Shown here: positions 1 through 9,274 of the stretch, piece by piece | Layout of the letters: every line of letters starts with the position of its first letter | How positions within the stretch are numbered: the stretch's first letter is position 1 | Assembly: GCF_021341665.1 (NCBI RefSeq) | Contig: NZ_JAJTTH010000001.1 | Span: 1-64,000, forward strand | DNA: 64,000 nucleotides | Reading direction: 5' to 3' | Source of the DNA: Pseudomonas sp. Au-Pse12 | Lineage (GTDB): Bacteria > Pseudomonadota > Gammaproteobacteria > Pseudomonadales > Pseudomonadaceae | Notes under the pieces: generated by a model | Told to the model about the DNA's origin: nothing | Database searches by the model: none | Seen by the model: the letters and a program-made list of their open reading frames with translations, nothing else | Made by a program: the position numbers and the translations under genes

Positions 1-3000
1 CGGCCTGTTGTTCGGTCAGCAGGCTGAGGCGGTTGTAGTGCTGTTGCAGGTTGAATCCGGCTGTGCTGCTGCGCTGGATGTCCCGGCCCAGGGCGTCGCG
101 GCTGATCTGCAGCGGTGCATGACCGGCGATCAGCAGTTGTGCCAGGCCGCCATTACGGTCGTGTTGCCATTGCACCTGAGGCAAGGCGGCGAAGGCTTCC
201 TGGGCGTTGGCGTGTTCGGCGATGGCGCCGGCCTGTTGGCCGATGGGCAGGCCGCTGGCGGGGTCGTACTGGTGTTCGATCAGGCGGCCATTTATGCGTT
301 CGTTGATCAGGCGGCCCACGGCGTCGCGCTGATACTCGATGTAGGCGCCCGGGCTGCTGACGCTGATCAGGTGCCCGACGTCGTTGTAGCTGAACTCGGT
401 CTGTTCGCGCCGTTCGCCATTGGCTTGGTAGTGAGTAATGGTCAGCAGGCGCGCGCTGGCGGTGTCGTAGTGGTAGGCCACGCGTGCGCCGTCGGCGCAG
501 TGTTTTTCCGTGAGCCAGCCGACGGCGTTGTAGCGATAGCGGGTGAGGGTGCCGGCGAAGTCGCGCTCGGCGACCAGGCGTCCGGCCTTGTCGTAGGTGT
601 ATTGATACACATCGCCGACGCCATTGGTTAGGCGGGTCAAGCGGGTGAGTTTGTCGTAGCCCAGGGTCAGGTTTTGCCCGCCGGGGTAGGTGAGTCTTTC
701 CAGCAGGTCGAAGGCGCCGTAGCCGTAGCGGGTGCGATGACCTTCGCCGTCGACGAAGCTGGCCAGTCGGTGTTCGCTGTCGTAAGTCCAGTGTTGTTGG
801 GTGCCGTCGGCCAGGGTCACGCTGCTCAGGGAGCCGCGAGGGTGGGCGTGCTGGTTTTGGTAGGCGTACTGAGTGACATGGCCCAGCGCGTTTTGCTGCT
901 GGAGAAGGCGGCCCAGGGTGTCCAGTTTTACCCGGCTGATCTGGCCGTCTGGTTGCTGGATTTCGCTCAGGCGTTGTTTGGCGTCGTAGCGGTAGAGGGT
1001 CTGGGTGCCCTCTGGCCAGGTCTGGCTCAGCAGCTCGCCGTGGGTTCCGCGCTGGTAGGCGGTGGTTCGTCCATCGGGATCTTTGACGCTGCTGAGGTTG
1101 CCCTGGGCGTCGTATTCCATCTGCCAGGAAGCACCGTCGGCGGCGAGGTATCGGGAGAGGAGACCCTGGGCGTTGTAGTCGAAGGTGTGCCGGGTGCCGT
1201 CCGGATTGATCTGGGTCAGCAGTTCGCCGAAGTCGCTGTAGCGGTAGGTGGTGGTGCGGCCCAGAGGGTCCGTAGTGGCGACCTTGTTGGTGTATTCGTC
1301 CCACTCGGTGAGCCATTCATGGCCCAGTGCGTCGATCTCGCGCACCACCAGGAAGTCGGCGTTGTAGTAGAAACGGCTGCTTGCGCCTTCGGCGTCATGG
1401 TAGTCGGTGCAGCGATTGGCATCGTGGTACTCGAAGCGGTCGGCGTAATGACCGCTGTCGGCATGGGTGCGAATGACCCGCCCTTTGGCGTCGTAGGTAA
1501 TGTGGAAATGGGTCTTGTCGGTGTCGCGCCACTGAGTCATGTGGCCGGCGTTGTTGTAAGCGTGATACAGGGTGCCGAACTGATGGCTGGCACAGTCGGT
1601 CAGCATGCTGTGTTGTTCATAACGACAACTCAGCAATCGACGTGGGCTCTGCTCGCCGTCATGCAGGGTGACGCCTGTCAGCAGGCCGGTGCTGCCGAGT
1701 TCAATGTGCAGCTGATAGCCGTCGCTATGTTCGATGCGCTGCAGCCGCTGCTGTGGGCCGTAGATAAAGCGGATGCGGTTGCCGTTGCCATCTTCGATCG
1801 CCGTCAGGGGGCGAGTGGGGCTTGGGCTGTGAGCAAAGCTCAGGGTTTGCTGGGTCGTGCGGTCATACAGGCGCAAGGTGCCCGAGCGTTGACCGCTGAG
1901 CAGGTAGCGCCCGTTACGCCGGTTGTGGGCCTGGACCTCGTCGTCCGGGGCGTCGTAGTCCAGGGTGCTGCCGTCGACGGTGTGGTAGGTAATGCGCTGG
2001 CGATCGAGGACCAGGTGTTGGGACCAGTCGTCGGCCCATTTGCGCCCCAATAGCCCGCGAAAGTCTGCACGCGAGCGATACAGGCGCGAGAGTTTCAGCG
2101 GGATGCTGCCGGGGATTTCCAGCACCGGCCAGGTCTGCAGGTAGTCGCCGGTGGCGACATCCACCGGTTCGCCTTCCAGGCCGCATTTGCTGGTTTCGCA
2201 GTTCTTGCCGCTATCGGAGGTTTTTCCGGTTTTTACATCTTCCGCGGTGCCGTGGCGGGCACCTTGTGGGGTGACATGGACGCCATCATCCACGTGGGTA
2301 ACGGTTTCAGTACGGTTGGCGTTCTTCAGGGCCTTGGCTGCCTTGGCGGCCTCTGCTGCTTTGCCCGACTTGAACAGCGCCCACGGTAAGGTCGCAATCT
2401 CCACCCCGGCCCGCGTCACTGCTTCAATATGGTTGCCCTTGGACCAGGCCTCTGTCACCGGCTTGACCAAGGCTGATCCCACAGCTTTGGCACCGCTCCA
2501 GGCCCCTTCACCGACGGTGCCTGGGGTGATATTTCCTAGGCGCATGTTCTCCGCGAGGATCTGCGCATCCAGTGCATGGCCTTTCATTCCATCCGGGGTA
2601 TAGCCCTGGAGCACCTTGGCTTGATACTTGACCCCGGTATAGGCCAGTTCGCCAACCCCCATGACCGCGTCTTTGGCAAACCCGGCCAGGCCACGAGTCA
2701 TCTGCGCATCGACGTCTGCCATACCGGGCACTTGGCCTAATGCGCCCAGTACCGCCCCTCGCTTGATACTGGCGATGCCCTCATCGGCGCTTTTATTCCA
2801 GCCATCAAAATCGATGTACTTATCCAGGCCATCGATATCGAGCTGTTGCTGCTTCAGGGCTTCGCGCTCGGCCTCCAATTCTTGCAGGCGGGCACTGGTC
2901 CGCTCTCCGGGAGGTGCCAGGTCACTCGACTCGCAGGCCACCGGAGTGGCCGACTGGGCTGTCGTCACGATCTTGCCCAGGGTGCCGCCCACGCCGGCAG

Positions 3001-3529
3001 CGTTGCAGTTGATCAGGCAGGCGCTGTCATGTCGGGCCAGTGGCAGTCCATTGACCTTGACGTTGCTGTGGCCCTCCAGCAGTTTGACGTTGCCGGCACC
3101 CAGCGAGGTGCCGGCGACCACATGGGCTCCGGCGTCGGCCTGGACCTGATTGAAGATGTCGCCCAGGCGATAGACCTTGGTGCCACGGGCCTTGACGTCG
3201 CTGGAAGCCAGTACGGGTTTGTCCAGTGTGGCGAACGAGTCGAAGGCCACCACCACCGGTCCGACCCAGCAGAAGTCCGGCGCACTGCACACGGCTTTCC
3301 ACTCGCTACTGTCATGGGCAACGTGGCGTTTACTGCCACCTTTGGCGGTTGCGGCCGCTTCCCTATCGACCGGCGCCGACTCGGCAGCCACCGCCTGGGT
3401 GGCTGCGGCTTTTTGAGCATCCAGCTCAGCTTTCAACTGCTGCAGCTCACTGAGCCTGCGCTCATCCATCAAGCGTTTTTCCGCTGCCGCATCATCGGCG
3501 CTGTCGGAGATCGTCAATCTGTCCGTCAT
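1..3529 (-). CDS. Rhs/YD-repeat type VI secretion effector with N-terminal PAAR-like domain (3' end outside window)
   Basis: An open frame of about 1,176 codons runs from an ATG at 3529 to the left edge without a stop. Residues about 10-60 form a charged coiled coil. A PAAR-like (DUF4150-type) segment follows at about 90-190, including GNVKLLEGHSNVKVNGLPLA and a Cys-containing turn. After a linker, a DUF6531-like start (GEPVDVATGDYLQTW, near residue 455) leads into many YD/Rhs repeats such as GRTTTYRYSDFGELL and TYDKAGRLVAERD. In this family the PAAR end sharpens the VgrG spike and the Rhs shell encloses a C-terminal toxin. Toxin and immunity gene would lie left of position 1, so the activity cannot be read here. 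The ATG is 2 bases after the stop of the DUF2169 gene, so the two are probably translationally coupled in a vgrG-DUF2169-rhs operon. Confidence 0.9.
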   Translation of the reverse strand, partial: MTDRLTISDSADDAAAEKRLMDERRLSELQQLKAELDAQKAAATQAVAAESAPVDREAAATAKGGSKRHVAHDSSEWKAVCSAPDFCWVGPVVVAFDSFATLDKPVLASSDVKARGTKVYRLGDIFNQVQADAGAHVVAGTSLGAGNVKLLEGHSNVKVNGLPLARHDSACLINCNAAGVGGTLGKIVTTAQSATPVACESSDLAPPGERTSARLQELEAEREALKQQQLDIDGLDKYIDFDGWNKSADEGIASIKRGAVLGALGQVPGMADVDAQMTRGLAGFAKDAVMGVGELAYTGVKYQAKVLQGYTPDGMKGHALDAQILAENMRLGNITPGTVGEGAWSGAKAVGSALVKPVTEAWSKGNHIEAVTRAGVEIATLPWALFKSGKAAEAAKAAKALKNANRTETVTHVDDGVHVTPQGARHGTAEDVKTGKTSDSGKNCETSKCGLEGEPVDVATGDYLQTWPVLEIPGSIPLKLSRLYRSRADFRGLLGRKWADDWSQHLVLDRQRITYHTVDGSTLDYDAPDDEVQAHNRRNGRYLLSGQRSGTLRLYDRTTQQTLSFAHSPSPTRPLTAIEDGNGNRIRFIYGPQQRLQRIEHSDGYQLHIELGSTGLLTGVTLHDGEQSPRRLLSCRYEQHSMLTDCASHQFGTLYHAYNNAGHMTQWRDTDKTHFHITYDAKGRVIRTHADSGHYADRFEYHDANRCTDYHDAEGASSRFYYNADFLVVREIDALGHEWLTEWDEYTNKVATTDPLGRTTTYRYSDFGELLTQINPDGTRHTFDYNAQGLLSRYLAADGASWQMEYDAQGNLSSVKDPDGRTTAYQRGTHGELLSQTWPEGTQTLYRYDAKQRLSEIQQPDGQISRVKLDTLGRLLQQQNALGHVTQYAYQNQHAHPRGSLSSVTLADGTQQHWTYDSEHRLASFVDGEGHRTRYGYGAFDLLERLTYPGGQNLTLGYDKLTRLTRLTNGVGDVYQYTYDKAGRLVAERDFAGTLTRYRYNAVGWLTEKHCADGARVAYHYDTASARLLTITHYQANGERREQTEFSYNDVGHLISVSSPGAYIEYQRDAVGRLINERINGRLIEHQYDPASGLPIGQQAGAIAEHANAQEAFAALPQVQWQHDRNGGLAQLLIAGHAPLQISRDALGRDIQRSSTAGFNLQQHYNRLSLLTEQQA

Positions 3530-3531
3530 CT

Positions 3532-4641
3532 TCACGCCTTCCCTGGCAACGCGGCGGTGCCGACCAGCGCCATCGTGATCTGGCTGATACCTGCCGTGAC
3601 GGGGAGGCGCCACAGCAACACGGCCTGGCGCTTGTCCAGGTCAAGGCGCAGGGTGTCGAGCACCGGTACGCTGACGTAGGGCTCAGCGTCCGCGCTTTCG
3701 CACACTGCGATGGGGCCAACACCCGGCAATTGCAGGGTGCAGTCGCCTTCGCGCAGGCAGCCCTTGAGCCGCACGTTCTCGTCGCCGGTCAGGTAGGGCG
3801 CGACCACCTGGTCGGCCGGGGCGCTCTGGTAAAAGCGTGGGTCGAAGTCTTCCGGCAACAGCGGGTAGCGTTCGGCGAGCCACTGCCCATCCAGCGTGCC
3901 TTGCAAGCCCACTCGCGGTTGCCACCAACGGGCCAGCGCAGTCAGCCCCACGGGCTGCAAACGCTGTGATGGTGCTTTGTAAGGGTGTGCTGGGTCTTCA
4001 ATCTGTGGGGCGGGCAGGCTGTCCAACTGCGCGAGCTGCGCTTCAATGCGCTGGCGTACCGCAGCCTCCAAGGTGCTCAGCTGCGCCGCGCTCGGCAACC
4101 AGCCACACCCGGCCGTATTGCTGGGGTAACTGACGCTGGGAATCAGCGCCTGCTCGGGTGACGGCTCGGGGTCGTAGAAACTGCCGCCAAACGCCAAGCG
4201 GTAATCCAGCGCGACCTTTTCCACCTTGTCGGGGGCACCGAGCGTCCACCCCATAAGCCCCTTGTTCACGGTGCGTGGACCATAGACCTGTAAGGTCTTG
4301 CGTACCGGTCCGACGTGCACCTCGACCGGCCAGCTCGTTTGCCACTGCCCCTCGAAACTGTGCACGCTGCCTTGCAGCAGCACATCAGTGCCGGGTTTGC
4401 CCAGCAGCAGATCGCCTTCTTCGGCGATAACCGCCTGCAAGGGGTGGGTGGCCAGCGGGCCGTCAAAGCGATCCCCCAGGACGATCTCGCTCTGCTCTTC
4501 ACTCAAAGGCATGGCCCGGCCCGGAGCGAAATCAAAGGTGCCGCGAATCACCAGGATGTCCATCGGCACACCCGCAGGGGTGGTTTTTTCATACAGCAGG
4601 TGCGGCAGGCCGGTGTGGTTTTCGATATGGATGACGCCCAT
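3532..4641 (-). CDS. DUF2169 family T6SS effector adaptor/chaperone
   Basis: 369 residues beginning MGVIHIENHTGLPHLLYEK, the usual DUF2169 opening, followed by IRGTFDFAPG, LGDRFDGPLATHPLQ, YRLAFGGSFYDP and YPSNTAGCGW, all characteristic of the family. DUF2169 proteins are encoded between vgrG and PAAR-bearing effector genes and are thought to help load the effector on the spike in the cytoplasm. No signal peptide or membrane segment is seen. The ATG at 4641 shares one base with the vgrG stop (TGATG). A GTG one codon upstream is also possible. The gene ends 2 bases before the Rhs start. Confidence 0.88.
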   Translation of the reverse strand: MGVIHIENHTGLPHLLYEKTTPAGVPMDILVIRGTFDFAPGRAMPLSEEQSEIVLGDRFDGPLATHPLQAVIAEEGDLLLGKPGTDVLLQGSVHSFEGQWQTSWPVEVHVGPVRKTLQVYGPRTVNKGLMGWTLGAPDKVEKVALDYRLAFGGSFYDPEPSPEQALIPSVSYPSNTAGCGWLPSAAQLSTLEAAVRQRIEAQLAQLDSLPAPQIEDPAHPYKAPSQRLQPVGLTALARWWQPRVGLQGTLDGQWLAERYPLLPEDFDPRFYQSAPADQVVAPYLTGDENVRLKGCLREGDCTLQLPGVGPIAVCESADAEPYVSVPVLDTLRLDLDKRQAVLLWRLPVTAGISQITMALVGTAALPGKA

Positions 4642-6839
4642 CACCAGCTACCGTCGATCAGCAGCGGCATGGCATCGGTCACATCCAGACCTTTGAGCTG
4701 AGTGGTTTCGGCGTCCACCGGCAGGTTCGGCGCCGGTTGCGCGGTCCCACTGTTGAGGTGCACGTCCGAGGGGGCGTCGGCGTTGACCGTGTTGCCCGCC
4801 ACCAGGTGAATGTCCGGTCCGTCGAAGTAGATCCCGGCATCGGTGATCACGACTTTCGAACGCCCGACCTGCAAGGTGATGCTTTCACCGTCCAGCTTGA
4901 TGCTCGATCCCGGCCCGCTGGCGGCCGGTGCAGGCTCTTCACCTTCCGGCGGCGCTTCACTCTGCACGCTGCCATCACCCACTTTGAGGCTGTAAGAGGT
5001 GCCGACCACCGTGCTCTGGCTGCGGCCCACCTGGGTACTCTGGTTGATCCCTACCAGGGTGTTCATGTGCAGGCCGACGTTCTGGCTGTAGACCGTGCCG
5101 ATGTTCATCATCTTGGCCAGCCCGACGTTTTGCAGCGAAGCCAGGTTGATGGTTTCGGTCTTGAAGCAGTCGACATTGATCGACCAGTTGCGCTTGATGC
5201 GATCACGCTCGTGACGGTCGATGGTCTTGGTGCGATCACGTCCGACCCAGTGGGTTTCGTCGTGTTCGACTTCGATGTTCTGGTCTCTTTCCGCGTGGAC
5301 GTAGATCTCTTCGGCGCCCTTTCTATCCTCGATGCGCAACTCGTTGGAACCATTGCCGCCCAGGCTGCTACGGGTCTTGAACACGCTGCGGGTCTTGTTC
5401 GCCGGCAGCGGGTAGGGCACCGGGGTGTGCTGGTTCGGCACGCAGCCGGTCACCAGTGGCTGCTCCGGATCACCACCGATAAAACTGACCAGCACTTCCA
5501 TGCCGATCCTCGGGATGATCACGTGACCAAAACCTTCACCGGCCCAACTGGTGGCCACCCGCACCCAGCAACTGGAGAAGTCGTTGCGTTCGCCTTCGCG
5601 GTCCCAATGAAACTGAATTTTTATGCGTGAGAATTCGTCACACCAAATTTCCTCGCCGGCAGGCCCGGTCACCAGCGCGGTCTGGCTGCTCAGCCGAGGT
5701 TTGGGGGCCGGCTCGTCGGGCCGGAAGAAGGTCTCGCTGGGGATGGCGCTGAAGCGGTTGCGGTAACCCTGGGTGAAACCGTCGCCTTTGCTGTCGTCGC
5801 TGGTGACCGACTCTTCCAGCACCTGCGGTTGGCGGCCTTCATGCTCAACGCTGACCAGCAGCCACATCTGGTTGTAGTCGCTGCGCGGGTGCTCGCTCAG
5901 GCTCACCAGATGGCCGCAGCGAAAGGTCGGCAGGTCACTCTGACCCTTGGCCAGCTGGTAGTCGGCACGGTGACCTTCAAGGGCGATCTGGCTCAGTTGT
6001 TTCCCCACTGCGCCGGTGCTGTAGCGGCCCGGGTAGCGATAGTCCTCCAGCACCGGAGTGGCCTCGCTGCGCACAGAGCTGTGCAGGGTACTGGGCACCG
6101 GGTCGAGCTGGGCACCGCTGGACGCGCTGCGCGGATCGGGCTTTTTCAGGTCGTAGTCGCGCCGGGCGACCTGGCTGGTGCGGGTGCTGAAACGCACCGC
6201 GAAATGGCTGACCACCGGGTCTTCGGCGGCCAGGCCGCTGCCTTGCTGATAGCGCGCGGTGGCCAGGATCGGGTAGTCGGTCTGGTTGTCGGAGAACACC
6301 AGCAGGTGCCGGTCGAGACTGTGTTCGTGGTGCCAGTGAATGCCGTCTTCGAAGCACAGGCGTTGTAGAAACTCAAAGTCCGTTTCGCCGTATTGCACGC
6401 AATACACACGGGGCACTGATGGCTTGGGGGCAATATTGAAGCGGTACTGGTCGGCAAGAATGCCGTGCTCCTTGAGCACCTTGGCGATGATCTGCGGCAC
6501 CGTCAGGTTCTGGTAGACGCGCTGGTTGTGGCGGTGCTGCAACTGGTAGAGATGGGGGCGCAGGATCAGCTGGTAACGGGTCATGCGCTTGCCGCTGTCG
6601 CCGACCTCGATGTCGTCGATCAGGCCGTGAATGCCTTCGCCGTTGAGGCCGAACTGCAAACATGCAGGTTGGTTGAGCAGGCTTTCCAGGTCGACATGGG
6701 GGTTGTCCGAGACCAGGTCGACATGGATGGCATACAGCTCGCTGATGGCTTCGCGACCCTTGAAGGCCAGCACCTTGAAGTCGTGGCGAACGGAAGGGAT
6801 GGACAGCACAAAATGCGCAGTGTCGGCCGGCGCGAACAT
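4641..6839 (-). CDS. vgrG: VgrG spike protein of a type VI secretion system
   Basis: 732 residues. The N-terminal half (about 1-370) is a phage gpD-like baseplate-hub region (FVLSIPSVRHDFKVLAFKG, GIHGLIDDIEVGD, FLQRLCFEDGIHWHHEH). The gp5-like OB fold follows at about 390-475 (RIKIQFHWDREGERNDFSSC, FGHVIIPRIGMEVLV, GGDPEQPLVTG). A repetitive beta-helix needle comes next (VGRDRTKTIDRHERDRI, then repeated VG-x-x units), then an Ala/Pro/Glu linker near 645 and a short C-terminal extension ending LLIDGSW. I chose the ATG at 6839 because AAGGAT lies about 9 bases upstream and family members begin MFAPAD. The frame stays open to an ATG at 6881 with a weaker site. No other T6SS core genes are in the window, so this looks like an orphan vgrG-effector island. 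Confidence 0.93.
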   Translation of the reverse strand: MFAPADTAHFVLSIPSVRHDFKVLAFKGREAISELYAIHVDLVSDNPHVDLESLLNQPACLQFGLNGEGIHGLIDDIEVGDSGKRMTRYQLILRPHLYQLQHRHNQRVYQNLTVPQIIAKVLKEHGILADQYRFNIAPKPSVPRVYCVQYGETDFEFLQRLCFEDGIHWHHEHSLDRHLLVFSDNQTDYPILATARYQQGSGLAAEDPVVSHFAVRFSTRTSQVARRDYDLKKPDPRSASSGAQLDPVPSTLHSSVRSEATPVLEDYRYPGRYSTGAVGKQLSQIALEGHRADYQLAKGQSDLPTFRCGHLVSLSEHPRSDYNQMWLLVSVEHEGRQPQVLEESVTSDDSKGDGFTQGYRNRFSAIPSETFFRPDEPAPKPRLSSQTALVTGPAGEEIWCDEFSRIKIQFHWDREGERNDFSSCWVRVATSWAGEGFGHVIIPRIGMEVLVSFIGGDPEQPLVTGCVPNQHTPVPYPLPANKTRSVFKTRSSLGGNGSNELRIEDRKGAEEIYVHAERDQNIEVEHDETHWVGRDRTKTIDRHERDRIKRNWSINVDCFKTETINLASLQNVGLAKMMNIGTVYSQNVGLHMNTLVGINQSTQVGRSQSTVVGTSYSLKVGDGSVQSEAPPEGEEPAPAASGPGSSIKLDGESITLQVGRSKVVITDAGIYFDGPDIHLVAGNTVNADAPSDVHLNSGTAQPAPNLPVDAETTQLKGLDVTDAMPLLIDGSW

Positions 6840-7042
6840 AGGCTCATCCTTAAGCTTGAGAGAGGGCCAGATCCGCGCCATACCTGGCCCGGACGAAACG
6901 TGGCGCGTAACCTAGCAAAGGGGGGAGCGAGGTTAATATGGGACCAATCTGAAAGATGGCTTGAGGTTTCGTAATTTCCGAATCCGCCATCCATCAAGCG
7001 CCGCAGTGTTTAAGCGTTGACGCCGCCTAACGTCCTAATGCC

Positions 7043-7198
7043 ATGACTGAGCACTCCATCAAGACAATCGAAGGCATGCAGCAATTGGCTCTCGGTCGGG
7101 GAGGCATGTGCCTATCCAAGACCTATCACAATCGGTCTATGCGGCTGTCCTGGCGCTGCGCAGCTTGCACTTATTGGGTCAAGTGCCGTAGTGAGTAG
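7043..7198 (+). pseudogene. 51-codon fragment of a treble-clef zinc-finger/homing-endonuclease-like protein
   Basis: A short open frame (ATG 7043, TAG 7196-7198) contains MQQLALGRGGMCLSKTY followed by LSWRCAACTYWVKC. This matches the recurrent zinc-finger pattern LA..RGG.CLS..Y.....L.W.C..GH.W found in homing-endonuclease-like and phage proteins. The normal GH before the Trp is replaced by CT, and the frame stops where a second CxxC knuckle and the rest of the protein would be expected. I infer a truncated relic, although a real small protein is possible. The rest of 6840-7320 (about 480 bases between vgrG and the terminator) holds nothing else I can recognise beyond the presumed vgrG promoter. 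Confidence 0.4.
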
Positions 7199-7320
7199 AA
7201 ACGCCGAAAGTACTTGAGGCGTTGGTGTGTCAGCGCTTTGTTGAAAGAAGGGGAAATTGAATTTGGTGCTGGTGTTGTTGAGCCTTGGCGCGTTCAGTAA
7301 GGAATGTTCCGATCAACTCA

Positions 7321-7359
7321 GAAAAACGAGCCCGCATCCTCATGGTGAGGACCGGGCTC
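7321..7359 (-). terminator. Rho-independent terminator of the DUF2628 gene
   Basis: GAGCCCG (7328-7334) pairs with CGGGCTC (7353-7359), with an inner TCCTCA/TGAGGA stem. On the minus strand the hairpin is followed by GTTTTTC. It lies about 20 bases past the stop of the 7381-7809 gene. Confidence 0.8.
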
Positions 7360-7380
7360 TTGGCTGACCAAGTATCTAAA

Positions 7381-7809
7381 TCAGAAACGCATACCCTGGA
7401 ATGGATTCCAGCTTTGTTCACCTTTCACTTCTTTCAGGTAGTACGAGTAGTTGGTCATGAGCGCATAACTCATGGAGACAGCGATGTTCAGACCTGTAGT
7501 CAACGGTTTGGGGAATTCCATGCCAAAGATCGCAAACATCACACTTAGCACGACATTGATCGTAAGTATGATACCCAGCATGGCAAGATTCTTCTTCCAG
7601 AGGCCCAAGACGAACAGGTAAATAGGCCCGAAGAAAAATGCAATCACGTTGGCGTTAATGAGCATTTTCTTTTTGAGGCCAGGCAGCGTCTTGATTGCCT
7701 CCTTGTATCGTGGATCGCTCGGTGAACCATAAGTGTCAAAAAAGTTGAAGCGCTCCTGCCACTTGGTGCTGTATTTACCGCTGCTTTGTACTTGCTCATT
7801 TGTGTTCAT
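7381..7809 (-). CDS. DUF2628 domain small membrane protein
   Basis: 142 residues. A cytoplasmic N-terminal part (KWQERFNFFDTYGSPSDPRYKEA, near residues 16-40) has the look of DUF2628 proteins. It is followed by hydrophobic segments at about 50-72 (INANVIAFFFGPIYLFVLGLW) and 75-95 (AMLGIILTINVVLSVMFAIF), and a third weaker one near 105-120. The function of the family is unknown; members are small inner-membrane proteins. The gene is monocistronic with its own terminator at 7321-7359. Base composition is lower in GC than neighbouring genes. The 286 bases upstream (7810-8095) are AT-rich near the gene and probably hold its promoter; nothing else is seen there. Confidence 0.75.
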   Translation of the reverse strand: MNTNEQVQSSGKYSTKWQERFNFFDTYGSPSDPRYKEAIKTLPGLKKKMLINANVIAFFFGPIYLFVLGLWKKNLAMLGIILTINVVLSVMFAIFGMEFPKPLTTGLNIAVSMSYALMTNYSYYLKEVKGEQSWNPFQGMRF

Positions 7810-8095
7810 TTTTGCGCTTCCTGATATTCCATAATGTAATGCCTTTTCTTCCGTTAGTTCCTGTGCTTCTTTTTTTCTTGTTTTTAGCGCGCTGATTATA
7901 TTGGTTTTTTGAGGGGGGGATTCAAGTGAATTTCTTGCACCGTTTGTTCAGCCTGCGTTGATTGGCGAGGCTGCGTACTGAGTTTGCACGGTGTCTAGAG
8001 AGTCCGAGGCACTGGATAGGGGAGGCGAGTGTGTGACTGATCCAGCCCTCTGGGGAGGGCGGGCACCCAGTTGATCGTTTTACGGAGACGGCCCG

Positions 8096-9151
8096 TTACC
8101 GAGTGCCATCCAGACTCCCGCCCACGCCGCTGATCAATTTGATCACCTCGGCGAGCTTGGCTTCTGCGCTGGCTAGAGAGGCGAGCCCATGGTTGAGTTC
8201 CGCCTCCCGCAGGTCCAGTGACGCCGCGCGCTCGACCAACACCTTTTCCCGGCGGTCCTGGTCGAGGTGGATGCTGTTCAACTGATCATGCTTGCCCTGC
8301 AAGGTGCCTTGATGGTCCTGCATGTTGGCCATCAACGCTTGCAGGTGATCTTCGATACGCTTGGCCACGCCGTGTTGGGGCTCCTGGGCGGGCGCTGCCT
8401 CTCGGGCGAGGGGGCGTTCGTCTGTAGGTGGGGCGTTGACGGCGGCCAGAGGTGCATGGGCAGTGATCCTGCCCAGCAGCTCCATGGAGGAGGGTGGCTG
8501 GGGTTGTTCGTCAGGGTGGAATGAGTTCGACAGGGTGTAGTAGTCGTCGCACTGCAGTGTCACTTGCAGAGGCCGTTTGGGCGATGGCGGCTCACAGGCT
8601 GCAGCGAGGCTGATGGGTGCGCTCAGTTCTGGACGGAACTGAAGTAACTTCAGCAACAACTCATCATTAATCTTCAAACTGTGGTGGCTATGAGAATAGT
8701 CGGGCTCGATCTGTGTTCCTGTCAGATCAAGCAAGTGATAGTCATCGTCAGTCTGTAGGGGCGGGACGGATGAGGCGTCACGAATAATACTCTTCAATGT
8801 ATTGGCCGCGACTTTGAACTCGCTCGGTGTGGCGCCGATCAGTCGCCATGAGTTCTTTTCGTTGATGATCGAACTGACATAAATCTGTATCAGGTTGTTG
8901 TCGAGTTTTTCATTGAGGCTATAAACAACAAACTCGCGGTTGATTGTCTTGACTGAAAAACTACAGACCAATGCGGCGTTGAGCAGGTCTCCGCTGAGGT
9001 TTTGCACGCTGATGGTTCGAAAGTTCATATTCCTGTCCAGGCTCATGTTGCTGATAGAGAGGCGTATTTCAGTGGTCGAGAATACCGGGGGGACAGTGCG
9101 AGTTTTGTAGGGCGTTTCTTGCTTCGCTGCGGATAAGACAACAGGGTCCAA
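8096..9151 (-). CDS. Uncharacterised protein with C-terminal coiled coil
   Basis: 351 residues from a TTG at 9151, or 316 from an ATG at 9046 (MSLDRNMNFRTISVQNL). Neither has a good ribosome site, so the start is uncertain. I do not recognise the family. Residues about 40-180 look like a compact beta-rich domain (SVKTINREFVVYSLNEKLDN, IYVSSIINEKNSWRLIGATP). A Pro-rich stretch follows at about 190-260, then a long heptad-rich helix from about 265 to 345 (LQALMANMQDHQGTLQGKHD, VLVERAASLDLREAELNHG). No signal peptide or membrane span is evident. It is divergent from the Gld-type ABC operon that starts 123 bases away, so the two may share a control region. Confidence 0.7.
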   Translation of the reverse strand: MDPVVLSAAKQETPYKTRTVPPVFSTTEIRLSISNMSLDRNMNFRTISVQNLSGDLLNAALVCSFSVKTINREFVVYSLNEKLDNNLIQIYVSSIINEKNSWRLIGATPSEFKVAANTLKSIIRDASSVPPLQTDDDYHLLDLTGTQIEPDYSHSHHSLKINDELLLKLLQFRPELSAPISLAAACEPPSPKRPLQVTLQCDDYYTLSNSFHPDEQPQPPSSMELLGRITAHAPLAAVNAPPTDERPLAREAAPAQEPQHGVAKRIEDHLQALMANMQDHQGTLQGKHDQLNSIHLDQDRREKVLVERAASLDLREAELNHGLASLASAEAKLAEVIKLISGVGGSLDGTR

Positions 9152-9274
9152 GGCAATGTCTGGCGACTTGATACTGCGGTTTTATAGCGGCAGTGATCGA
9201 GTTATGTTTTTTCGCGACCCATACCTCCAGTCAATGCCACCAGACGCCTCACGTTACCCTGCGAATCGGAAACC

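Noticed and set aside
2846..3679. Plus-strand frame opposite the Rhs N-terminus
   Set aside because: The minus-strand Rhs frame with PAAR-like and YD repeats is continuous here, and the plus frame has no family features.
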